A stretch of 24,651 nucleotides of DNA from a virus: positions 1 through 24,651 of the IMG/VR virus record IMGVR_UViG_3300011115_000580; one strand, written 5' to 3'. Positions 18,380-24,651 of this stretch are shown here, one piece after another. The first letter of the stretch is position 1; every line of letters starts with the position of its first letter. A program made the position numbers and the translations under genes. The notes under the pieces are model-generated. The model saw only the letters and a program-made list of their open reading frames with translations. It did not search any database and was not told where the DNA came from.

Positions 18380-19717
18380 ATGGACATAAATGAATACATC
18401 CCGCGTTCTGTCTTTCTTCCGCTTCATACGCGCAAGAAGCGTTGGGCTGTGGTTATTGCTCACAGGCGCTGCGGCAAGACTGTGGCGATGTGCGCTGACT
18501 TGGTCATTGGCGCGATGGAATCCGACTTGCCCAAGCCGCAGTTTGCCTACCTCGCGCCCTTCCGCGAGCAAGCCAAGAAAGTCGCGTGGAACTACCTCAA
18601 AGAGCTTACCAAACCGCTCCAAGCCAAGCCCCCGAACGAATCTGAATTAAAGATCACCATCAAAAACGGTTTCGGCAACGAATCCACGATCTACGTTGGC
18701 GGCGCTGATCTCCCCGATAATTATCGAGGCATGTACTTCGATGGCGTAGTGCTAGACGAAGTGGGCCACATACGCCCCAGCGCCTGGTACTCGGTCCTAC
18801 GCCCCGCGCTGTCAGACCGCCGTGGTTGGGCAATCTTCGCCGGCACTCCCAGCGGCAAGAACTTCTTTTGGCAGATGCGCGAAGAGGCGCGACTAAACCC
18901 TGACACGCACATGATGATGGAGTTGCCTGCGTCAAAGACTGACATCCTGCACCCTGACGAGCTAAGAGACGCCCGCGCTCAGATGACGGAAGAAACCTAT
19001 CTTACGGAGTATGAAATATCATTCGACGCCGCCATCCCCGGCGCGTATTTCGCCAAGCAGATCGGGCAAGCCTACGAAGACAAACGCGTAGGCAGCTTCC
19101 CCACAGACCAGGAGTTCACCACAGACCTGGTCGCTGACCTTGGGTTTACGGATAGTTGCAGTTGGTGGGGTTGGCAAACAACGCCAGACGGCTACAAGAT
19201 CACCGACTTTTACGAGAACGATAACCAGCCCATATCCCACTACATTGACTGGATTAAGTCCCGCCCGTACAAGGTTGGCACTGTATGGCTACCACATGAC
19301 GCAAAAGCAAAGTCACTACAGACCGGCAAGTCAATCATCGAGCAGTTCCTAAAAGCTGGCATAACCCCGCGAATAGTAACGGATTTGTCGCTGCAAGACG
19401 GCATCGAGTCAGCCCGCCTGATTCTGCCCAAGTGCTACTTTGATGAAACCGGCACTTATGACGGCGTTGAGCATCTTAGAGCTTACATGCGCGAGTGGGA
19501 TGAGCGCACTCAGACTTACCGCAGCCGCCCAAAGCACGACCAGCACAGCCACGCCTCGGATGCGTTCAGATACTTAGCCATTGCCGCCCAGCCAGTTGCT
19601 AAACAGGCACCAAAGGGCGTAAAAAAGATTAAATTGGCAATCGAAGGTGCAAACTACACTTTTGCCCTTGACGATATTTGGGACTGTCAGAACACACAGG
19701 GTGGGCGGTTAGGCTAA
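18380..19717 (+). CDS. terL: Large terminase subunit (DNA packaging ATPase-nuclease)
   Basis: 445 residues. Walker A is AHRRCGKT (27-34) and Walker B is GVVLDE (122-127), followed by a coupling segment, WAIFAGTPSGKNFF. The C-terminal nuclease is RNase H-like, with the first acidic residue in VADLGFTDS (Asp253) and later acidic groups around HDAKAKS and HASDAFRYL. It would pump DNA into the prohead through the portal and cut concatemers. No good ribosome site is seen before ATG 18380, so expression may depend on the upstream gene. The stop overlaps the portal start (TAATG). At 445 residues the length is on the short side but complete. Confidence 0.93.
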   Translation: MDINEYIPRSVFLPLHTRKKRWAVVIAHRRCGKTVAMCADLVIGAMESDLPKPQFAYLAPFREQAKKVAWNYLKELTKPLQAKPPNESELKITIKNGFGNESTIYVGGADLPDNYRGMYFDGVVLDEVGHIRPSAWYSVLRPALSDRRGWAIFAGTPSGKNFFWQMREEARLNPDTHMMMELPASKTDILHPDELRDARAQMTEETYLTEYEISFDAAIPGAYFAKQIGQAYEDKRVGSFPTDQEFTTDLVADLGFTDSCSWWGWQTTPDGYKITDFYENDNQPISHYIDWIKSRPYKVGTVWLPHDAKAKSLQTGKSIIEQFLKAGITPRIVTDLSLQDGIESARLILPKCYFDETGTYDGVEHLRAYMREWDERTQTYRSRPKHDQHSHASDAFRYLAIAAQPVAKQAPKGVKKIKLAIEGANYTFALDDIWDCQNTQGGRLG

Positions 19718-21642
19718 TGGAAAATCAAAACAAGATTGAGTCAAACAGCGACTTTGCCAACACGCCCGCTGGCATGGCCCAACGCTGGGATACCGAAATT
19801 ACGGCATCCAAGAAAGAGCTAAAGAAGTGGCACGACGACGCCATCAAGATTACGAGGCGATACCTAGACCGGCGCGATGACTTTGGACGCGACGAAAGCC
19901 GCGTAAACCTATTCTGGTCAAGCATGAAGGTCTTACTTAGCCTTCTCTACGCCCGCCCGCCAAAAGCCTCAGTAGCGCGATCATTCTTGGACGCAGACGA
20001 CGACCAGGCCCGCGTTGCCGGCGTTATCATGCAGCGCCTACTTAACAGATCGTTCGACGACAACATTTCCAACTGGGACAGTTCAATACGTCAGGGCATC
20101 GAGGACTGGCTGATTGTCGGCATGGGCCAATGCTGGCTCAGATACGAGGTGGAGACGCAAGAAGAACCCATGCCCCCAACCATCGACCCCATGACCGGCA
20201 TGGAAGTTGATACGGGCGAGACATTTGAGCGCATTACCAACGAAGATGCGCCGCTTGATTACATCTACTGGCAGGATTTCTTCTATTCGCCCGCACGCAC
20301 TTGGGACGAAGTACGCTGGGTAGCGCGGCGTGTAGCTATGACCCGCGATCAGCTTATTGCCCGCTTTGGCGAGGAGATCGGCAAGACCGTTGCGCTGGGT
20401 ACGCAGTCTGGCACCTCGGATATGCGCCTAAACAACGAAGCCCCCAAGTATGATCCCTGGTCTAAGGCTGAAGTCTTTGAGATTTGGGATAAGACCAGCA
20501 AGATGGTCTATTGGATGGCAAAAGGCTCTGATGTTATCCTCGACTACAAGGAAGACCCGCTGCAACTAGACGGCTTTTTCCCCTGCCCCAAGCCGCTGGC
20601 GGCAAACCTTACCTCGAGCAACTTCCTCCCGCGCCCCGATTACATTTTTGCGCAGGATCAGTTTAACGAGCTTGACGAGATTAACACCCGCATCACCTGG
20701 CTGACCCGCGCAGCCAAGGTCGTAGGCGTCTACGACAGAAACGCCGAGGGCATCCAGCGTATGTTCTCACAAGCGGCAGAAAACCAGCTTATTCCTGTAG
20801 ACAACTGGGCCATGTTCTCTGAGGCCGGCGGCGTTAAAGGCAAAGTGGACTGGGTGCCGATCGAGCAAGTGGTCAACGCCATCGATCACCTGCGCCAATA
20901 CCGCGCCGACAAGACGCAGCAGATATACGAGGTCTTAGGCATCTCCGACATCATGCGCGGCTCATCGAAGGCGTCAGAAACCGCCACCGCGCAGCAGATC
21001 AAGGCGCAGTTTGGTTCGACCCGCATCCAGCTAAACCAGTTCTACATTGCCGAATGGATCACTAACCTACTGCGCATAAAAGCTGAGATCATCTCAAAGC
21101 ATTTCCAGCCTGAGACCATTGCCACGCGCTCAAACATCATGCGTACGGCAGATGCTCAATATGCCGAACAGGCTATTCAGCTTATCAAAGACGAAAACCT
21201 GGCTGAGTACCGTGTAAACGTCGAAGCCGACAGCATGGCTGCGATGGACTGGTCTGCCGAGCGCGACAGTGCCACGCAGTTCCTGTCTGGCCTGGGCGCG
21301 TTTGTCAGCCAAGTCGCGCCACTTGGTCAGATGATGCCGCAAGCGGTGCCTTACATGCTGAAACTGTTGCAGTGGTCTGTCAGCAAGTTCCGCGTCTCGA
21401 CTGACATCGAGGGCGTCCTCGATCAAGCCATTGCACAGATGCAGCAAGCCGGTATGCAGCCGCCGCCGCCAAACCCCATGCAGATTGCCGAGGTCGAGAA
21501 CAAGAAGGCCCAGGCCGCAGAGCGTCAGGCTAACGCGCAAGGCACAAACGTCGATACGCAGGGCAAGGTCTTGCAGATGAACGCGATGATGCGCCAAGCA
21601 ATGCAGCCCAATCCCGGTCTTCCCCCCATCACAGGACAATAG
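19717..21642 (+). CDS. Portal protein (head-tail connector)
   Basis: 641 residues from ATG 19717, chosen because it overlaps the terminase stop. Long helical segments, an N-terminal MAQRWDTEITASKKELKKWHDDAIKITRRYLDRRDD, a central EIWDKTSKMVYWMAKG and a Gln/Ala-rich coiled-coil C-terminus (PPPPNPMQIAEVENKKAQAAERQANAQ) are typical of the portal family that follows the large terminase. The protein would form the dodecameric ring through which DNA enters. The C-terminal Gln/Met-rich helix may form the barrel. Assigned from position, size and helix pattern. Confidence 0.85.
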   Translation: MENQNKIESNSDFANTPAGMAQRWDTEITASKKELKKWHDDAIKITRRYLDRRDDFGRDESRVNLFWSSMKVLLSLLYARPPKASVARSFLDADDDQARVAGVIMQRLLNRSFDDNISNWDSSIRQGIEDWLIVGMGQCWLRYEVETQEEPMPPTIDPMTGMEVDTGETFERITNEDAPLDYIYWQDFFYSPARTWDEVRWVARRVAMTRDQLIARFGEEIGKTVALGTQSGTSDMRLNNEAPKYDPWSKAEVFEIWDKTSKMVYWMAKGSDVILDYKEDPLQLDGFFPCPKPLAANLTSSNFLPRPDYIFAQDQFNELDEINTRITWLTRAAKVVGVYDRNAEGIQRMFSQAAENQLIPVDNWAMFSEAGGVKGKVDWVPIEQVVNAIDHLRQYRADKTQQIYEVLGISDIMRGSSKASETATAQQIKAQFGSTRIQLNQFYIAEWITNLLRIKAEIISKHFQPETIATRSNIMRTADAQYAEQAIQLIKDENLAEYRVNVEADSMAAMDWSAERDSATQFLSGLGAFVSQVAPLGQMMPQAVPYMLKLLQWSVSKFRVSTDIEGVLDQAIAQMQQAGMQPPPPNPMQIAEVENKKAQAAERQANAQGTNVDTQGKVLQMNAMMRQAMQPNPGLPPITGQ

Positions 21643-21644
21643 TC

Positions 21645-21869
21645 ATGCAAGCCAAGATGCAGATTTACGCTGAAATCCTGCGCCAGATCGGGCGTATGCC
21701 CAACGACTACAAAGAACCCGACATGGAAGACATGGGCGAGATGGAAGAGCCAGAGGGCCACCATTACGAAAGCCCAGAATACGAAGCCGCCGAAGAGAAA
21801 GGCGCAAAGATGGTCTTAGGCAAGAAGGCCGAGGAAGTTCGTACAAAAGGCGAGAAGAAAGAAAGATAA
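21645..21869 (+). CDS. Small acidic protein between portal and scaffold genes
   Basis: 74 residues: MQAKMQIYAEILRQIGRMPN followed by a very acidic middle (EPDMEDMGEMEEPEGHHYESPEYEAAEEK) and a basic tail. AGGA lies about 9 bases before ATG 21645. Likely a helix plus a disordered acidic segment. Position between portal and scaffold suggests a head-assembly role, but I recognise no family. Confidence 0.55.
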   Translation: MQAKMQIYAEILRQIGRMPNDYKEPDMEDMGEMEEPEGHHYESPEYEAAEEKGAKMVLGKKAEEVRTKGEKKER

Positions 21870-21873
21870 AGCA

Positions 21874-22203
21874 ATGCCGCGCTACAAATACGACGAAAAG
21901 ACCAAAAAGGTCATAGAGATCACCACGGAACGCAAAGCAAAACGCACAAACTCAGACCGCGCACTTTGGAACGATGCGCACTACGACGGCGCAAGAACGA
22001 CTGACGGCAAAGACATAAGCAGCCGCAAGAAGCACCGCCAATACATGAAAGACAATAACCTAACGACCAGCGACGACTATACGAACGAATGGAAAGCCGC
22101 AGCAAAAGAACGAGAACACTACAAAGCAAACGGCGGCACAGTCACAAAAGACGACATTCGCAGAGCCATCCACCAGCTAGAAAGTCAAAACAATGGAAAA
22201 TGA
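21874..22203 (+). CDS. Small basic protein in the head module, unknown function
   Basis: 109 residues from ATG 21874, rich in Lys, Arg and Asn. The pattern DAHYDGARTTDGKDISSRKKHRQYMKDNNLTTSDDY is of a kind seen in small head-module proteins of phages, usually between portal and scaffold. No enzyme motif. It overlaps the scaffold gene by 11 bases, so translation is probably coupled. Function unknown. Confidence 0.6.
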   Translation: MPRYKYDEKTKKVIEITTERKAKRTNSDRALWNDAHYDGARTTDGKDISSRKKHRQYMKDNNLTTSDDYTNEWKAAAKEREHYKANGGTVTKDDIRRAIHQLESQNNGK

Positions 22204-23263
22204 ACCATCACTCCGCGAGTCAATTGAAGCCGCGATGCCAGAAGAAGATGATGCCGTTGAGACGGTAGTAGACAATACGCCGGCACCAGAACCCGCTGAG
22301 AAAGAAGAAACGCAGCCAGAGCGCCCGCAATTACGCTCTACCGAAGCCAAGCCCACCGAAGCCAAGACGCTCGAAGCCAAGACTGACGAAGCCACCGGCA
22401 TCCAGCCTGGGCCTAAGTCTTCGCCCAAAGCCGACAGCCGCGCCCCGGCCTCCTGGCACCCCGAGACACGCGAGCATTGGGCTGCGTTGCCTGAGTCTGT
22501 TCGCACAGAGGTAGCTCGCCGCGAACGCGAAGTGCAGACCACGCTGAAAGAGACTGCCGAGGCCCGCAAGTACGCAGAGCAGATCGAGCGCACAATCGCG
22601 CCATACCAGATGTTCATCAAAGCCGAGAACAGCAACCCGCTCCAGGCAATTGATAACTTGATGTCCACCGCCGCCCGTTTAAGGACGGGTTCTTCGCAGG
22701 ATATAGCGCAGTTGGTGTCTGGCCTGGTTAAGCAGTTCGGCGTCGGGCGCTTTGGGCAGAGCTTCATTGAGCAGCTAGACAGCGCCTTGGTGGGCGAAAT
22801 ACCCCGCGTTGACGCACAGCAGCAGCAGCTACAAATGGCTATGCAGCAGCAACTGGCTCCGATTCAGCAGTTTATGAGCCAGCACCAGAACGCACAGGCG
22901 CAAGCGCAGCAGAACATAACCCGGCAAGCCGAGGGCGAAGTGCTGGATTTCATGGAGAAAGCTGAGTTTGCCGAAGATGTGCGCGAGGATATGGCTGATC
23001 TGATGGAAATGGCCCAGCGCCGGGGCCGCGATCTGTCGTTGAATGACGCCTACCGCCAGGCTTGCGCCGGCAATGAGCATGTTCGCAGCGTCTTAGGATC
23101 GCGCCAGAAGGCACAAGGCGCACAGAAGCTCACAGGCGCTGCACAGAAGGCTAGGTCAGCGGCTGTTAGCGTCAGTGGCGCACCGGCAATGGGAGCGCCC
23201 CAGCAGGGCGCTATTGACGTTAGAAGTGCTATTGAAGCGGCTATTGCTAGCCATAGTCGTTGA
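22193..23263 (+). CDS. Capsid scaffolding protein
   Basis: 356 residues. The N-terminal 90 are acidic and low-complexity, including repeated EAKPTEAKTLEAKTDEA units. The middle is helical and glutamine-rich (QQQQLQMAMQQQLAPIQQFM), and the end is Ala/Gly-rich with a helix. It lies between portal and capsid, the classic scaffold position. It would direct capsid assembly and then leave or be degraded. No protease domain is visible. The low-complexity N-terminus is a sign of fast divergence. Assignment is by composition and place. Confidence 0.75.
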   Translation: MENEPSLRESIEAAMPEEDDAVETVVDNTPAPEPAEKEETQPERPQLRSTEAKPTEAKTLEAKTDEATGIQPGPKSSPKADSRAPASWHPETREHWAALPESVRTEVARREREVQTTLKETAEARKYAEQIERTIAPYQMFIKAENSNPLQAIDNLMSTAARLRTGSSQDIAQLVSGLVKQFGVGRFGQSFIEQLDSALVGEIPRVDAQQQQLQMAMQQQLAPIQQFMSQHQNAQAQAQQNITRQAEGEVLDFMEKAEFAEDVREDMADLMEMAQRRGRDLSLNDAYRQACAGNEHVRSVLGSRQKAQGAQKLTGAAQKARSAAVSVSGAPAMGAPQQGAIDVRSAIEAAIASHSR

Positions 23264-23272
23264 TGTTAAGTG

Positions 23273-23281
23273 TGCTATAAT
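23273..23281 (+). promoter_or_regulatory. Extended -10 promoter for the capsid gene leader
   Basis: TGCTATAAT is a perfect extended -10 (TGnTATAAT). No good -35 is found 17 bases upstream, as is usual for extended -10 promoters. It begins 10 bases after the scaffold stop. Transcription would start near 23288, leaving a leader of about 300 bases before the capsid ATG. Confidence 0.6.
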
Positions 23282-23287
23282 AGCTTA

Positions 23288-23591
23288 CGGCACTTTTGAG
23301 GTTGTTTTTGGGTAAAGCTGGACGTTTGCTAAACGAAGCACCATCCCTTGCGGAACGCGGCGTTAAGTAAACACCACCAGCCAAGTCTGTTAACGATTAA
23401 AATTGTGTCGTAAGAACGTGCAGCGAATAACGCCACGGAGAGCCAAGGCTCCCACCGTTGTATCGTCGCGGTCACTGTGCCATCGAGCCTAGCTCGAACA
23501 TGAGGCGACCACATTAGTTCCGCTGCAAGGAACAACGTGTGTCACGCGGAACAAGCATGTTTCGTGAACCCTTACCTCATGGAGAATTAAA
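23288..23591 (+). ncRNA. Candidate structured leader or small RNA before the capsid gene
   Basis: About 304 bases with no gene and many exact complementary segments. CGTTT/AAACG (23323-23335) lies within GCT/AGC. GGCGTTA (23359-23365) pairs with TAACGCC (23428-23434). ACGG/CCGT encloses GAGC/GCTC (23435-23458). GTCGC/GCGAC (23465-23509) encloses TCGAGC/GCTCGA (23483-23497). GTTCCGC (23517-23523) has two competing partners, GGAAC at 23529-23533 and GCGGAAC at 23546-23552; a third GCGGAAC is at 23350-23356. A GGAG ribosome site precedes ATG 23592. It could be a translational control leader for the capsid or an independent RNA. I do not recognise it as a named class. Confidence 0.5.
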
Positions 23592-24563
23592 ATGGCTTTC
23601 CCGAATACCACTGACATTGTGGCAACCACGATTCAGTCTCGTAGTCGCGCTATTGCCGACAACGTGACCAAGAACAACGCCCTGCTTGCCAAGCTCAACA
23701 TGCGCGGCAACATCAAGCCCATCTCGGGCGGTAACGTCATCTTGCAGGAACTGAGCTACGCGCAGAACGCCAACGGCGCGTTCTACAGCGGCTATGACTT
23801 GCTGCCCGTTGCGGCGGCTGATGTCATCAGCGCGGCTGAGTTCAACATTAAGCAGCTTGCTTGCCCTGTCGTGATCTCTGGCCTTGAAATGCTGCAAAAC
23901 AGCGGCAAAGAAGCGTTCATCGACTTGCTCGAAGGCCGCATCAACGTAGCCGAAAGCACGATGTCGAACCTCCTGGCGCAGTCGATCTACTCCGACGGCA
24001 CCGGCACTGGCGGTAAGGAAGTCACCGGCTTGAACGCCGCTGTGCCTTCTGACCCGACCACCGGCACCTACGGCGGCATCAACCGCGCCACTTGGGCGTT
24101 CTGGCGTTCGCAGCTTTATGACTTCAGCGCCGCGTCAGTCACTCCGTCTGCGACAACCATCCAGGCCGCGATGAACTCCATGTGGTCCAGCCAGGTTCGT
24201 GGTTCTGATCGCCCTGACTTGATTGTCTCGGATAGCATTTACTGGACCTACTTCATGACCTCGCTCCAGGCCATTCAGCGTTTTACGACGCCTGAAACTG
24301 GTTCGCTTGGTTTCCCGACGATTAAATTCATGGATGCAGACGTTGTTCTTGACGGCGGCATCGGCGGCTACATCGGCTCCTCGCTGATGTTCTCGCTGAA
24401 CACCAAATACATTTTCCTGCGCCCGCACAAGGACAGGAACATGGTCGCTCTCAGCCCGAACAAGCGTTACTCGGTCAACCAAGACGCGGAAGTCCAAATC
24501 CTTGGCTGGGCGGGCAACCTCACTAGCTCTGGCGCTCAGTTCCAGGGTCGCATTCAAGCCTAA
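23592..24563 (+). CDS. Major capsid protein (HK97-type fold expected)
   Basis: 323 residues, beginning MAFPNTTDIVATTIQSRSRA. The segments NGAFYSGYDLLPV, SDGTGTGGKEVTGLNAAVP, YGGINRATWAFWRSQL and the C-terminal VNQDAEVQILGWAGNLTSSGAQFQGRIQA match the order of major capsid proteins in this group of phages, which fold as HK97-type subunits. It has GGAG about 8 bases before its start, a strong extended -10 promoter and long leader, and its own terminator, all fitting very high expression. No delta-domain or protease-cleavage site is obvious at the N-terminus, and the scaffold is separate. Confidence 0.9.
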   Translation: MAFPNTTDIVATTIQSRSRAIADNVTKNNALLAKLNMRGNIKPISGGNVILQELSYAQNANGAFYSGYDLLPVAAADVISAAEFNIKQLACPVVISGLEMLQNSGKEAFIDLLEGRINVAESTMSNLLAQSIYSDGTGTGGKEVTGLNAAVPSDPTTGTYGGINRATWAFWRSQLYDFSAASVTPSATTIQAAMNSMWSSQVRGSDRPDLIVSDSIYWTYFMTSLQAIQRFTTPETGSLGFPTIKFMDADVVLDGGIGGYIGSSLMFSLNTKYIFLRPHKDRNMVALSPNKRYSVNQDAEVQILGWAGNLTSSGAQFQGRIQA

Positions 24564-24584
24564 GTAGCCGTGGTGGCTCACCTC

Positions 24585-24629
24585 GCCTTGGCGGGCTTGG
24601 TGAGTCCCATGACCGCCAAGGCATTTTTT
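24585..24629 (+). terminator. Rho-independent terminator after the capsid gene
   Basis: GCCTTGGCGG (24585-24594) and CCGCCAAGGC (24613-24622) are exact complements, followed by A and six T (24624-24629). It sits 22 bases after the capsid stop and before the next ribosome site. A second pair, CTCACC (24577-24582) with GGTGAG (24599-24604), overlaps this stem and would compete with it, so termination may be partial. Confidence 0.75.
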
Positions 24630-24646
24630 AACTAGGAGAGATCAAA

Positions 24647-24651
24647 ATGGC
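24647..24651 (+). CDS. Start of the next gene, cut by the window edge
   Basis: AGGAG (24634-24638) lies 8 bases before an ATG at 24647; only ATGGC is visible. The gene follows the capsid in the head module, so a head-completion or tail gene is expected. Nothing about its product can be read. Confidence 0.5.

Noticed and set aside
23288-23591. Leader considered as a tRNA, tmRNA or group I intron
   Set aside because: No cloverleaf with a TTC-type arm, no resume codon and tag frame, and no splice-site or intron core elements were recognised.
1-24651. Search for integrase, attachment sites or tRNA genes marking a prophage end
   Set aside because: No recombinase motif, no repeat pair typical of att sites and no tRNA was seen, so integration cannot be supported from this window.

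Overview
The window looks like about 25 kb of a tailed double-stranded DNA phage (Caudoviricetes), or a prophage-like contig, infecting a Gram-negative host. Evidence for the host type is a complete two-component spanin pair, including an outer-membrane lipoprotein, beside a GH24 lysozyme. The DNA is moderately GC-rich and tightly packed, with many 4-base ATGA/GTGA overlaps. I see no tRNA, rRNA, integrase, DNA polymerase or CRISPR array. No exact phage or host taxon can be named from the sequence alone.

Layout. (1) 2-5305, plus strand: the end of a virion-type protein, a tail fibre, a glycine-rich tail/adhesin protein, a 2OG-Fe(II) oxygenase-like protein, a small conserved protein, then a lysis cassette (small membrane protein, GH24 endolysin with a C-terminal membrane segment, i-spanin, nested o-spanin). 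(2) 5381-8798, minus strand: a recombination operon with an unknown protein, a Sak4-like ATPase, a DUF669-like putative ssDNA-binding protein, a Cas4/RecB-like Fe-S nuclease, an HNH protein and a small PD-(D/E)XK nuclease. (3) 8799-11362, plus strand: a probable operator, a Cro/CI-like helix-turn-helix protein, a primase-helicase and a small membrane protein. (4) 11363-16825, minus strand: an accessory/early island of about fifteen mostly tiny, translationally coupled genes. It includes a TET-associated-type glycosyltransferase, two small Cys-rich proteins, an Ala/Tyr repeat protein and a SprT-like metallopeptidase. It is interrupted by a repeat-rich non-coding region (15460-16052) that looks like a replication origin or regulatory hub. 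(5) 16945-24651, plus strand: the packaging and head module, with a possible small terminase, a secreted Cys-rich protein, a small membrane protein, the large terminase, portal, two small proteins, scaffold, a roughly 300-nt structured leader, the major capsid protein, a terminator and the start of the next gene.

How it works together. The minus-strand recombination operon holds the parts of a phage recombination machine: an end-processing nuclease, a ssDNA-binding protein, an annealing ATPase and junction/HNH nucleases. It is transcribed divergently from the repressor and primase-helicase. The late genes run rightward, with packaging and capsid at one end of the window and fibre and lysis at the other. 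This fits a genome in which the missing tail genes connect the right edge to the left edge.

The most interesting points are an SSB-type acidic tail (DDDIPF) on the Cas4-like nuclease rather than on the putative SSB; a long structured leader with competing helices before the capsid gene; a ten-half-site repeat cluster around a hairpin; and an AT-richer glycosyltransferase island with no recognisable maker of hydroxymethylated bases in view.
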